From: Lasioglossum baleicum
Lineage: Eukaryota > Arthropoda > Insecta > Hymenoptera > Halictidae
NCBI RefSeq assembly: GCF_051020765.1
Contig: NC_134943.1
Span: forward strand, 2,542,001-2,606,000
Reading direction: 5' to 3'
DNA: 64,000 nucleotides
In this document: one piece after another, positions 1 to 12,273 of the stretch
How positions within the stretch are numbered: position 1 is the first letter of the stretch
Layout of the letters: each line of letters begins with the position of its first letter
Notes under the pieces: generated by a model
Seen by the model: the letters and a program-made list of their open reading frames with translations, nothing else
Database searches by the model: none
Told to the model about the DNA's origin: nothing
Translations under genes and position numbers: made by a program

Positions 1-856
1 GCTGACGGAGATATTCAGTGAATTAAATGTTAATTTGAATGACCGGCGAAGTAAATTCACTTTCATTCCGTAACGAGGGCTGTGAAAGCCCGCAACGAGG
101 ACGGGAAAAATAACGCAAGCATTTTCTGGTGCGTCGTGCGCGAAGGGGCACCGATACGAGGGACGCCCGAGCGTTGCGTACGTACGCTCTTCTGCCGGAT
201 TGAGATAACATAATGACAGCATTTACGGTGAGAACCATCTACTTGCGGTACGTCGGAGTTGGCAAGAGTTAAGTGCCATTTAGCTCCGATGTGCAACCTG
301 CCTTGCATAGCTAATTTACTTCGAAGGACGGGTTCGTTAATGAGAATGGGAGATTCAACACGGGGAAACCTAAATCCCCTCAAATCAATTAAGAGTACCT
401 TGACGTGTCGGTTACAAATCGATCATATCGTTTGTTCAACGGGACTCGCGTGGAAACTTTCAACCGTGCATCATTCGGTAACGAGCTCTCGTCAATGTTT
501 TTTCAACGAGCCGCGCAGACTAGTACATTTATTGGCAAAACAGGGAGGCTTTGAATATTCAGAACCGTTTCGTTTCAATACTGACTTGTGAGGGGTGAAC
601 TAGAAATAGTCATTTAATCGCGTATATAGAATCGGTTAAATAAATAGAACCAGCAGATTAAACCTCATGAGTCAATAAATTAAAGATATTAATCTCCCGC
701 ATTTATTAATTCTATATGTGTCCCATCTACTTCTACTTTCATAGGCACTGTAAAATGGAAATGGAAGAATATTGTTATTTTAAATACATTTTACAGGAGT
801 ACATATATATGTATACAATCAAAGCATTAATAGTTACAATAAAAACTGATATGCTG

Positions 857-858
<2 letters not shown>
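1..858. other. No gene seen
   Basis: Non-coding by eye. Short overlapping open frames occur on both strands and none resembles a known protein. I see no repeat or RNA signature here. Confidence 0.6.

Positions 859-895
<37 letters not shown>
859..895. repeat. (GA)n microsatellite
   Basis: An uninterrupted GA dinucleotide tract of about 37 bp, followed by a short GA-rich tail. Two short open frames read through it on opposite strands and encode only RE or LS repeats, so they are not genes. Tracts like this can bind GAGA-type factors, but no CpG-rich promoter context surrounds this one. Confidence 0.95.
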
Positions 896-897
<2 letters not shown>

Positions 898-2912
898 CGC
901 AAGTGAGAAAGAGATAGCAGATATTTTCAACTTGTTAAAAGTTGTCCCCCACAATTGACTTGGAGAGTATTCATTTTGCACAAAGATCCGCAGGAAGAGG
1001 TGCCCTCGTTTGTCATCTTTTCGGATCGGACCAGAATTTGATTGATATTGCTAAATCTTCTTTGGGAAAACATCGTCACTGCGGCGACGCAATACTCTTT
1101 CGAACCGGTGAACCCTTGATCCGATCTTCTCTTTCCCTTCGGGCTATGCAAAGATGGAGAGGCTGGACGATGGTCAATGCAACGATGGCGGGAGCTCTAT
1201 ACATATATATCGGCGCGGTAGATGGACACACTTCGGTTTGACGCTTCGAACGACCCCCGAAAGCTTTCATCGGGGAACGCACACCCTCGCCACGGTAAAT
1301 ACAAACATTTCTGTGGCTCGAGTGCACGGACTGAACGCTGATTCTGAGTGGGTAGCCGCTCGGCGCTAGATGGATCCATTCTGCTCCCGGCTAAAGTTGG
1401 AACATTGAACGACCAAGTGATCTCTCTGTTCACGCGAGTGCAAGGATGCTGATGGCCAGGAGGGTGGCCGAAATGAACGAATGCTGAAAGGAAAGAATGA
1501 ATTCTGGGTGGCTCGTGGAAGCCACGATCCATGCGGATTGTCGGTCTCCGACTGTTTACTCAGATCTTGATAGGGTAGCTGTAGTCGATGTGTCGCACGC
1601 ATTAGTGGCTCCGATACATTCATCAAATTATCTATTCACCGGTCCTTTCGTTCTTATATGCATATAAATCGTGTTCGCTTCGCGGATCATCGGGAGTACA
1701 TTATCTTTGTACCATTGATTCTGCGGAGTGGGATTTAGGTCGACGTGCTGCTTCGGTATAGGTATGGGTATAATGTATGTATTGGGTATATTATGAGCTC
1801 TCACTTCAAACATATCATTTCGCGTAAATGTTACGAATTCGTTGACTTTTGTTGGATCAAGGATCAATTAATGTTTTAGTAGCTGAGTGACGATGTTTAA
1901 CCTTTTCTCTCCGTGTATGGGCTGCAAATGCAACAACAGGCTAACAAGAACGAATATAAAATGTTGACGAATGAAAATTTTTAAAAAATATTCTAAGAAT
2001 ACTACAGTGATACGATGTATACTTACCTTTTAAAAATCAAAAAAATTTCACTTATGCAGACGAATTTTTTCTTTCAGTTTGCTCCAAAAATATTTGAGTT
2101 CTAATTTCTAATTATCCCCCTGTACACGGTTAACATTAGAATAGCAGTACACAGAGAGAAGGTTGATTCTCTTCAAAATAATTCGACAAATGTAGCAATG
2201 TTTATGTAAAATTATTGAAACTAGAAATATACAGTCAGCCCTGTGTTATATGGAAACCAGCGTTACAAGAATTAATAATTAGTACAAACCAAATTAAATT
2301 AAATTTAGAAACTTTATTAAGATTATATTTAGAAACACAACGTTTTTTTAATGCTCATAGTAGTAATTTCCGTTTCCAGTTACATAAACAGGTGTGTCGA
2401 CGAATAAACATCATTCCACAGTATTTATTAAAAGTTCCATCTTTCATTTATAATTTTGATGTAATTTTGAGCACGCAGCAGCACGAGTTATTCGGGATAC
2501 TTCGTGAAACGAATTTCCGCCACGGCCAAAAGTTTCGCGTTGCGTTATGAATTATATTGGACTGCGGGAAACTGTTTGTGCTTAGGGATGCCGATGGGCA
2601 AGCATTTTTCCGGGAATTCGCAGATTACGCAGAGCGTGGGAATTCGTGATCTCGCCTATCATTGCCGACCTTGTCCTACTTCCCGTGGTACCGACGCGGC
2701 GGTTTATCATACGCAGTGTTTTAAAATGGAAATTGAAAATATTATTTATTCAGGATCTCATATGTAACTCAATGCGAGCAGCACGACAATATTCAACACG
2801 TTTGCTTTGTATATTCCACATTTGGATGCCAGATAACGAATTCGTTCCCTAGAAATGTTCCGACTACACTATGGTATTGAATACTGTAGAAATGCATGAA
2901 AATGTGGTAGTG
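896..2912. other. No gene seen; mixed-composition non-coding DNA
   Basis: The part from about 960 to 1620 is more GC-rich and has overlapping frames on both strands. The part from 1860 to 2900 is AT-rich. No frame shows a recognisable domain, and I see no transposon termini or tandem repeats. Confidence 0.55.
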
Positions 2913-2916
2913 TTAA

Positions 2917-3310
2917 CACTAAACCTACCGACTATCAAAAATAAGTGATGTGTATTGTATTATAAAACAAACAAGATTAAATTTATTTATATCTTGTGCA
3001 ATTTGTATAATATTGGGTTGACAAGAAAGTAATTTCGGTATTTTAAGGTGAAATAAAGCCCAATTTTTTAATAAGATATTCTCCCTTTTATTCAATGATC
3101 TTTTACCAAAGAGGATAAACAAGAAAATATTTTATCGATTAAAGTTCATCGCTTGAATAAAGAAATTCGTTTTTATTTCACCTTAAAATACCGAAATTAC
3201 TTTCTTGCCAATTCAATAATACATACTGGAATAAAACACCCTTAGAATTTCAATAATTGTAAAATGAAAAATCTAAAATCGGTCATTTGACCGGTGGCGG
3301 TAGGTTTAGT
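2917..3310. mobile_element. piggyBac-like MITE, interrupted by a mariner-type MITE
   Basis: The left end is TTAA (2913-2916) followed by CACTAAACCTACCG. The right end is CGGTAGGTTTAGT, the inverted complement, followed by AATAA where a TTAA would be expected. Just inside the right end is the palindromic motif GGTCATTTGACC. The sequence inside this end, around 3250-3295, is the inverted counterpart of the left half of the element at 14763-14973, so the two form one family. A TTAA target site with a CACT... terminus is typical of piggyBac-type elements. There is no transposase, so it is non-autonomous. Without the inserted element at 3013-3216 it would be about 190 bp. The right-hand target site appears mutated. 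The family assignment is an inference from the ends. Confidence 0.7.
3013..3216. mobile_element. Mariner-type MITE, about 204 bp, nested
   Basis: Terminal inverted repeats of about 45 bp run from TTGGGTTGACAAGAAAG at the left to CTTTCTTGCCAATTCAA at the right and continue inward through TAATTTCGGTATTTTAAGGTG. Each end is flanked by TA, the target duplication of Tc1/mariner elements. The roughly 115 bp between the repeats carries no recognisable transposase. It sits inside the piggyBac-like MITE at 2917-3310, so it inserted later. Confidence 0.85.
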
Positions 3311-3348
3311 AATAAACTAAAGTTTTTGAATTTTATTATTCATAACTA

Positions 3349-3542
3349 GACTGCGGATCTTTATGCAAAATTCTTCTGCATTGATTGTGGGGGAAGCAGG
3401 AATAACATAAAAACTGATTCCATCCCTTAACGGCTTTGTTACATTGAAGGCAACATTACAATATTCGTGAATTTTTTAAATCCTTTACTGTTTTATATTC
3501 CACCCAACTAATTTCTTCATAAATGCATCAAGATTCGCAGTC
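3349..3542. mobile_element. Family A MITE, 194 bp, complete copy
   Basis: The left end is GACTGCGGATCTTTATGCA and the right end is the inverted form ending TTCGCAGTC, each flanked by TA. The same ends recur at 36168-36360 and 55518-55710, and as single ends at 26383-26418, 33385-33410 and 36440-36583. There is no coding capacity. In some copies the similarity continues outward as GTAATTACTA, so the true boundary and target site could lie a few bases further out. TA flanks suggest a Tc1/mariner-class element, but I cannot name the family. Confidence 0.75.
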
Positions 3543-4230
3543 TATTTATAACTTACCACGACGATATAAGGCGAAGATTCTCAATAGGAAAAATGCAGCC
3601 ACTTACCTGAAACAAGAAATGGAAAAAAGAGAAATCAGTGCGTGTTCTTGGTGTAATGTTCAGTTCGTGTTAAATAATTATGCGTGTTGATAAGGTCGCA
3701 AGAATGGCTTAATACGAAGCGATGTCCTTTCTACTTCTCTTCCTTTCCGCTCTCTATCAACACGCTGCCTTACGGAGTTCGTTCCGGGGTTATGCGTGCG
3801 AAAGTCCGTGAGTTTAATGTCATTTCGTTCCTCATTTGTGATTCATGAAATTCGCCCGAACTTTCATGTTCCCCTCCAGTTATCTGAAGGCGAACCACTG
3901 TGATCTCATTTCAGTTGTCCCACGGGTTCATCCTGAACCCGCTGGATAACCGCGTAACGAAATCGATCTCCGAAAGGATCTGTCTATAACTCGGAATCTC
4001 TGTCCATGAATGATTGAACCATTGTCCTTTTTGACAACATACGACGTCCATACGAATTCCTTTGTATACGACAATCTCTGGATTTACGCAGAATCTTTAC
4101 AATGGAGATTTGTCGTACTAATATTAAACAATTGCAAAAATATTGTTTTCTTAGATATATTTTCGTTTTGTGGTTATGGATTGTATCTATTTTATCTGTA
4201 TTACTTTATCTCTACACTCTACCGTATATT
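3543..4230. other. No gene seen
   Basis: Mixed-composition DNA with no transposon ends. An open frame from 4010 to 4435 (plus strand) begins here but runs into the tandem duplication at 4231 and resembles no known family. Confidence 0.55.
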
Positions 4231-4596
4231 CCAAAAATCTTATCAATACCAAAAAGTTTCGAGATTACAGAGCAGTTTTGAAAACAGATTTAAGAAATTT
4301 GAAGAGTGCACAGGTTTCAGAAAGAATCACTTTGTTTTACCGATAAATGTGTCACTGGAAATTCTGGGTTGCTCCAAATTGATGATAGAGTATTCTTCTG
4401 AATCCCAAAACCTTATCCAGATCAAAAAGTCCTAAGGTTACGAAGCTAGTTTCAAAAATGGATATAAGAAGTTTGAAGAGTGTAGAGATTGCAGAAAAAG
4501 AAGCTTCGGCTGACTGATAAATTTCTCACTGGAAATTCCAGGTTGCTCCAAATTGGTGCTAGAGTATTCTTCAGATGTAGCATTATTCTTGTCCAG
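4231..4596. repeat. 174-bp tandem duplication, about two copies
   Basis: Anchors repeat at a constant 174-bp offset: CCAAAA at 4231 and 4405, GAAGAGTG at 4301 and 4475, GCTCCAAATT at 4371 and 4545. The copies have diverged by substitutions and a few small indels. The 141-codon plus-strand frame from 4010 to 4435 covers only the first copy and is broken in the second, which argues against coding. An incomplete third start may be present near 4590. Confidence 0.85.
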
Positions 4597-7404
4597 GTGA
4601 TTCCGCTTTGATCTGATTGGAGCCTAAAAACGTCGGGGCGAGTGAATGTCACAAAGGGTGGCCGGTAATTGGAGTCGTGGAAGGAAACTTATACCACAAT
4701 AACAGTACTGATGACATGCATCCGGCCTCTGTTCGGTGGGAAAGTAAGAGTGGCGAATAATAAAGGGACAATGAGGAAAGGAGTGGGACCCGGGCGGCAA
4801 CGACGAAAGCACGAAACGGGTGTAGGAACGGGATAGACAGGAAAGAAAAGACGGCAGGAGATAGAGTATCGGGACCCTTAAAGAGGCGTCGTTGCAGAAA
4901 GCAAGCCAATTCGCCCAGGAGCATCTTCTTTAAAAGTTTGTATCAGAACAAGAAGGAACGAAAGGTTTTCACGAGCAGAAGTGTTAGACGCTGCGGAGCT
5001 AAATTGTCCGTGAGAGGCTTCCGGGGGTAACGAAGAAGTGCCAGGGATGCAGTAATTTATCCGGAAACGGTCAAAGTGGAACGTAAAAGAAAAAAATGAA
5101 GAATGAATCGAGCCTTAATGAAAAGCTATTCAACAATTCCGTTCCGCATTTTCACGAGGGCTGACTTGTGCCTGACAAAATTTACTTATCGAGTGCCTGT
5201 TCAAGACGCTCCTTCCCTCGATTTCTTCTGTAATACACACCCTTTACAACGAGACTGGTTCTTTCGCGTTAAGCATCATTTAGCTTCCGTACCCTTTTTA
5301 CATTTTCATTCTCCGTTTGTGCGATCTGTTCATGTTTCTCTACTTATACTTTTGCGTTATACACGTCTGCTTGATAACATATTAAATGTGCGCGTGGATA
5401 GGATGATTGAATGATTTAATAATAGAATGGTTATTGAATAAGGTGCAAGCTATTTTTTAACATTGTTTATTTATAAAGGTCGCATTAACAGCAGGGTCAT
5501 CAGCGACTACATTGCTGTACATGAAATGAATCAGATATAAGTAAGTCAGTATTGATTGATAGGTATAGCATAACAAGTTTAAATTTACTTACATTTTGTG
5601 GTATAAATCAATGTTTTTTTTTATATGTGTGTGCACGAATTGTTAAGATATTTCATATAGAAACATTAGCCAAACATTAATGATGTTTATTGCTACAAAT
5701 ATTTTTGAATTATATGACTGAATGAATTATATTGAATACAGTTTCACGTTGGAACACTTTTAAGTAAATTTAACATTTTGTGTTCCTTTTAGCATTGTGT
5801 TTCTTTTTACGCGCGTGCACGCGTTTCAAAACAAAATGAATACCAATAAGAGAATTTGGAAATGTATGGAAACAAGTTTTATAAAAATTTACTATTATCG
5901 AAAAATTATATTAGAATATTTAAAATTATAATGTGATTTACGATGTTTCCAACGCTTTGTGTATGGAAGCCAACAACATAAATAAATGCTGGTGATAGGT
6001 TTTCGAATTCAGTAATACTGAGTGTGAATTTCGAGCGTGAATTTATTGACTCCAGCAAAGTCAGCATCGCGGATGCACAAAAAACAGAGGTGTGCTTACA
6101 GTGCACACACGTAAAACATTCATGTTTTGCTTGCATTAATTTATGCCCGCTAAATCAACGGCGATGAAGAGAAGTAATCAAGAATTTCAACCGCAACGCG
6201 GCGAATGTTTTCCGATGCATATTTCCGATTCGTCTCTACGGAAACTATCAATATTTCTCTGGATTCATCCGTAAAATCCTCTAGGTCGTCTGCGAAAAAG
6301 AATCGTCGATTTCGAGATCAAAATTTCACTCCACGTTGAAAATAATATAAATTAGTTTCAGACTCTATAGAAAATACGATCTTCTCATTAATAGACTAGT
6401 CTTAACATTCCAGATAATTTCAGAGATAAAACACGCAAATAAAAGTTTCAAAAACTGCCTTTTTTCATTTCAATGTATAGGGATTCCCTTGTGCTTGTAG
6501 GAAAAAGTTTTTTAACAAATTTCTCAGGAAATCAATTGTATGATTTGAATAAGCGTGAAAGAAAAACTATTTTGAGCCACTGGGTAGGAGTCAGAGTATA
6601 TAAAAATAATGATGAAAGAGACGTCTCGACCGGAATGGTTGGGTGTGTTCCGTGGGCAGGGTCGGCCGAATCGCGTACAAGAATCGTTACTTTCGTTCGC
6701 TTTCCGGAAACTCATAATCTGTAGCTAGCAGACTGTCGCTGACAGGTGGTAATACAGGGTACGGTTATTGTGGAAGGCGTCGCGAGCCCGTAGGCCGAGC
6801 GGTAACGAGAGAAACTGCGTTCATTTAGCAGTGTTTGTTCTTGCTCGTCCTTCCCGGGGGAACACGCGGTTGGGGGAGCACATCAATGTTGTGACTTAAT
6901 TATACGCCATTCAGAGGCGTGTCTCTTGCACAAACCGCCGCGCCGCTCTCGTCCACCACTGTGGTATTCTACGGAGTGACCGTACTCTAAGGACTACACT
7001 TACACTTCTGCGGCTGGTGTGCACGCATATAAGATATGTAATTAAATCTGTGTGGGCGCATGTGTTCGGACCCGATGTTTCATAACATGTCACCTGGAAA
7101 CAAGCGGCCGCCTCGATGAAGTATTTTAAAGAAGAGACCGTACAATCATTGACAGACCCTGTAATCGAATCAGCCGGTTGATCGACAAGTCTGAATCGAG
7201 GACAAATTTGCGTTTCTACCTAAATTACGGGAGCCGTGCGCACAGACCGTAGCGTCTAGAAAGTTGCATCGCCGCTCCGGATCCCGTGAATTGAAATAAC
7301 AGTCCCGTGTTTTGCCTCATAATGGACCAATTTCACTGTAAGAGATTTCAAACGAACAAGCAGAATCTCTGGGAATATATGTGTGCACTCGGAGTTGTCG
7401 AACG
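4597..7404. other. No gene seen; purine-rich then AT-rich stretch
   Basis: Purine-rich on the plus strand from about 4660 to 5100, and AT-rich from 5420 to 6480. A 12-bp perfect palindrome, CGCGTGCACGCG, lies at 5812-5823. ACAGGGTACGG at about 6757-6767 echoes the left end of the family C MITE at 52920, but no partner end is visible. The open frames are short and unrecognised. Confidence 0.5.
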
Positions 7405-8145
7405 GAAACGAATTTTTCTCAATTATTCTATCAAATGTTTTGATTCAAATCAATATAAAACCATCTTCTGCGAAAAGAGATGGAACATAATATATGTAGA
7501 TACACAATTTTTAAGTTATAAGTTGTAAGATTATGAGAAATACAAGTATGACCATAAACTGTTCGTAAATTGCAAGTAGTAATGGTCAGTAATTATACAG
7601 ACACAATTGAGGTATTCTAAAGCAGTTGTGTTTGAAGGATTTTTTATACGAGTTCGTCTGTAAATAATGCTACATACTTCTCTGTCGATAACCAGACTAC
7701 TGTACGGCAAAACTCAATTTATTTTACACTTATTATTTTATATGATTGTGTAATTTAATGTGACATCTTGTAAGTAAATACGAGTTAGAAAATGTTCAAA
7801 GAAGATACAAGTTTTCTTCAATTATTCTATTAACTGTTTTGATTAAAATCAATACAAAACCATCTTCAGTGAAAGGAGATGGAACATAATATAGATACAC
7901 AATTTTCAAGTTATTAGCTGTAAGATTATGAGAAATACAAGTAAGACCATCAAATGTGCGTACATTGCAAGTAACACACAATTTTATTTTATATGATTGT
8001 GTAATTTAATGTGACATCTTGTAAGTAAATACGAGTTAGAAAATGTTCAAAGAAGATACAAGTTTTCCACAATTATTCTCTTAAATGTTTTGATTCAAAT
8101 CAATATAGAACCATGTTCTATGAAAAGAGATGGAAGTATAGGTTC
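7405..8145 (+). repeat. Long-unit tandem repeat, three partial copies
   Basis: A unit containing ...GAGATGGAACATAATAT... recurs. The anchor GAGATGGAA lies at 7477, 7876 and 8127, giving spacings of 399 and 251 bp. The unit also carries TACAAGTTTTC, TGTAAGATTATGAGAAATAC and GATTGTGTAATTTAATGTGA. The spacings differ because copy 2 lacks about 150 bp (roughly 7580-7730 in copy 1), including AATGGTCAGTAATTATACAG. The third copy is cut off after about 8140. A further copy in the same orientation lies at 11240-11545. No frame stays open across the copies. Confidence 0.8.
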
Positions 8146-9284
8146 ATGGTTTTTAGATGTTCAACTTGAAAATCAATATCGTCGATTTAAGTTGCTAGCT
8201 CACTATTTTTGGCAAACACATGCGTTTGAGCGTTCTAACTGCCATATTCAATAGAGGTTGGCGCATCGTAAACCTCAAGACGCAATGCAGTCATTAACGG
8301 GTCTGTTAGGTCGATCCCTGTGGGCCTGATTCCCCAGAGACCTTCCCCATATCATGGTTATGGTTTCCCGAAACGAGCTTTAGCGTAACACAGTTTACGG
8401 TTGACAGTGGTTACCACTCTGAATAATTGCTTCTGCTTAAACAAATACTGTGACGATTAATTTGCTGACTATTGGTAAAAGTCATATGTTGTTCAAAATC
8501 TTCATTGCAGATACTTTTAATTGACTCGCACATTTTCTTAAGTGTTATATTGTAATTGCTAAAACTTACATTATATTTAACTTTTAATTATTTGCATATA
8601 GTACTTACAATCTCAAAACTTTAAATATAGTGTTTCAAGCATTAACAAAGCTGTCGACTACACTAGCAAATATTTATTTTGCATTAAAGTAGTTATTTTA
8701 TTGAATAAAAATTTATTTATGTTCGAGTCATATGAAGTTCCATGTAAACAGTTATGTATAAAGTGTAGAGCGAGTAACTGAAGGTTTAAAAAATATTGGG
8801 ACTGTTAAAGCATATAAATATTGCTAACATTTTCGAAAAGTTAGTTCTTTATGTTAGTATCTTCAATACTGATTTTGGTAGTGTTAAGAAGCAAGCAATT
8901 AAAATTAAATTAGAATTGGATAGAATAAAATATATTTGTTTGGAACATTTCGTATTGTTCCATTTACATGTTGTTTTAAATAAACTACCAAAAGGCAATC
9001 GCCACGAATGGGCAATATCGCGTAGAAGTTTGCCACTAAACCGAGTTCTATCATTCCCACTAAAGAGTCGCGGAAATAGTGTGAAGGGCCGGAAATTTCA
9101 CGATTAACGTTTATGAACACTAACAGCGATAGAAATAACCAGTAATAGACGGACATTTGGACCAAGTGTGTTACAGCGACGGCTAAAATAGTTCTCCACC
9201 CCATTCGAAATACTCCAGGTTTACGATTATTGGTTAGTACCGAAGGGTGCTCGGGTCTAACAACTTTTCAAATTGGATTTTCTT
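8146..9284. other. No gene seen
   Basis: AT-rich non-coding sequence with a more GC-balanced patch at 8240-8420. No repeat termini or recognisable reading frames. Confidence 0.55.
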
Positions 9285-9303
9285 GGGGGGCGGGGGGGGT
9301 GGG
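9285..9303 (+). other. G-quadruplex-capable G-run
   Basis: A run of six G, then C, eight G, T and three G satisfies the G3+N1-7 rule. It stands alone in AT-rich DNA with no adjacent gene. Whether it folds in vivo is unknown. Confidence 0.6.
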
Positions 9304-11239
9304 AAGGTTTGTTTGAAAAATTTAGATTCACTTTAAATGTAGAATAACCCAGTTTCAGTAACCCAACACTAGAATTCACTGATTGAAAAACGTTCCTGTA
9401 AACGTCTCCATCTTTGTTCACTAACCACCATTGCTATTTGCATTCGTTATATTAATGTATAACGAAATTATTCATATTTATTAAATTATATTATATTAAA
9501 TATAATAATGAAATGTTCTAAGATGTGATCATACAATTTTTTTAGATTTTTTCGCGAAAGTGTAATAAAATTACAATTCAGTTTATGTAATTGATACAAT
9601 ACATAATACAGCACACAGAAAAAAAAGAGAACGTGCGATTAAAAATATGGTGAATATTATAATTTAAATTTCATTGATCTACATTGTTTCTAACATATAA
9701 TTAGACGTGACGTGTATGCAACAAAATATATATAAACAATTTGTAGTTAATACATGTCACAGCAGGCAACATGTATACGAGGATAGACCATAAAAGTACA
9801 GCCATGAATTATTCAAGACATCCTTTTATGAAATTTCCTGTGATCCTGGCATACATTGCAATTGGGAGAAGATAAGGGCAGAACAATGAGCAGCAATTTG
9901 AAGGCACCCTTAACGATAAGTATCTCGTTACGTGGGAGTTATGATGAATTTTGATACGGCGAGGTATTCCTAAGAGAACGACTGCTATCCGTGTATCTAA
10001 TAACGATAATAATAATCAACGAGGAAGTTTCGACCGCAGATAGAATAACGAGCGCAGCTTTGTAGCACATAAACAAGAAGTGGAATCAAATAATGCGTAT
10101 AAGCTATTGATACGAACTGTACATGCAGCGATCCTGGTGTACAGACTGCAGAAAAGTTCATTTCCTGCATAAAGTTATTGTAATTAAAATCCTCGTAATA
10201 TGTGTTCTGGATTATTGGCGTAAATAAATATTGAACATCCGAATTGAAATCGACGGTATTAATGAAAGCATATGAAATTTTTAAAATCGCAGCGATGCTA
10301 TACAGAAATAGCGATTACAATTGGCGTCTCAAAATAATGTTTCGATTGGTAAATTTTTGATAAAATCGCATTTCAAAGACGTTGAATTAAATATGATGCA
10401 CAAAATATTAATCATAAATATCCCGTGTAATTATTGAATGAAATAGGTACTGCAGTGAATTTTACGTCAGAATTTAATGAAATATTAATTGCGTCAGCTA
10501 ATCATCTTAACATTTCCCGATGCGTTATACACATGTAGCATGTTTATCTGTAGAAAATTCAAAATAACCAATTTCTGTTTCATAATGCTGCCGTTCCGCA
10601 TGCTGGATGTTGCATATTGCGATCGAATGAAGTATTTATAAACGTTGTAGGGAATTGATGATTCAGTTTGAAGTATGTCAACACGCGAATTCAATGAAAG
10701 GATCGGGAACTCGATGCTGGCAGAAATTGTAGCAGAAGTCTCGTGTCATGTACAAGAGAAATCCCTCGATTGCATTGAATTGTACAGGTTCAGGTATCCT
10801 CAGAAGTCTGTCTTAGGTTGTACCTTCAAAGACCAATCTGTACCGTCTTGAATCGAATTGTTCCAGCCAGACAATGGAACTAAAAGTTTGCTCATCTACC
10901 TTTTTGTCTATCCCAAACAACCTTTTCCACTAATAGTCTTTCCCTCGAAAAAGCTTCCGCCAATTAGCTAATTCTCTCGATACGCGTAAGCTCTCCCCGA
11001 GGTATTACATATCTTTTATTCATACCGATTATTTGAAACACAAGGAACCGAACTGCTCCAAGAAGAACAATTATAGAAATCCAATCTGATTTTGTAAGGG
11101 ACTCCATTGATATTTTATCTTGTAAGTAATTACTTTTTTAGCCATTCCCAATTTTACAAATTAATTTTCGTGTGTTATTGATTATTGTTTACAAATACTA
11201 CTTGGATCAATGTTTATATGTGTTAACAATGAATAGATT
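9304..11239. other. No gene seen; AT-rich
   Basis: Strongly AT-rich, with runs of TATTAAATATAATA around 9470-9520. No recognisable coding sequence or mobile-element end. Confidence 0.55.
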
Positions 11240-11545
11240 TGTAGTTATGAGATTATAAAAGAACGTTACAAGTAGTACAGTACATTGCAAGTAGTAATGG
11301 TCAGTAATTATACAGACACAGTTTAGGTATTATATTATAAATTATAATAAATATCTGTAATAACTTGTTAATAAAATCATGTACAAAGGAATTCAGCCTA
11401 CCAGTAGAAAAACTTAATTTATTATACCATTAACAAACTAATTTTGTAAAATGTCAAAATCTTAAAGAAGTGAGTACATACGAGTAATAAAATCGTCAAA
11501 GAAGATTCAAGTTTTCACATATAATTTTATTAAAGTAGTACATGT
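11240..11545 (+). repeat. Dispersed copy of the 7.4-8.1 kb repeat unit
   Basis: It shares TTGCAAGTAGTAATGGTCAG, ATTATACAGACACA, AACTTAATTTATT, CATACGAGT and CAAAGAAGAT in the same order as 7520-7830. It includes the roughly 150-bp portion missing from copy 2 of that array. This makes the unit a dispersed repeat that was also amplified in tandem. The nature of the element is unknown; I see no terminal inverted repeats or coding capacity. A weaker echo may lie near 55245. Confidence 0.7.
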
Positions 11546-12273
11546 TTGGTTGAAAGGAATTCGACTGGGAGTACCGAAAAAAGATGCTCTTCAATTTTAC
11601 GCGTCTACGAAAGTATTACCCAAAAGAAGTCTATATCCAGGAATGGTATTTAAATTACATTCACATTGAACTGTAATAAAGTTAGCTCACGTTCTACGGC
11701 GGGCAGAATTTTTATGTAGATCATAATATTCATGAACTGTACTTCATATTATGCGAGAGTAACTTTTGTCGACACGGGAAGCGGTAAAGAGAGAAAATTT
11801 CTGGGAAGACAGGAACATGTTTCCGAGAAATTAAGCTAACGGCGATATTTCAGTGTGTAGACGCGGCAATTATACAGACGGACTCAGTGGGTGGTTCTGT
11901 TCTGCCTCGGCGAAACTGGTCTGCGCAACTACCGTTGTCCATTCCTATGCCCTGCATCTTGTGCTATCACCGTTGCTACTGTAAATTGCAAACCGCGAAA
12001 CAGGACAACATAAATGCAGGTTCTAAATGGTGACCCAAGGGACAAACACTTTTGTCTTCACCACGGTAAATAAAGAGACTCGCTCTGACTATCCTCCTCT
12101 ATAGTTCCTGTTTTTGAAAGCCAGAACATTCGCGAGAATTCTTCCTTTGAGCCCGCCGCCATTTAAAGGGTTGCATAACTTTGTTGAATTAAAAAATTGC
12201 GATTTTCAATAAATTGTGCATTCTGCTATAGTACGATTCTTTTGGAATACTTTACTGAAGTTCAAGTTCAAAT
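11546..12273. other. No gene seen
   Basis: Mixed-composition sequence with no recognisable frame, repeat end or RNA signature. Confidence 0.55.
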
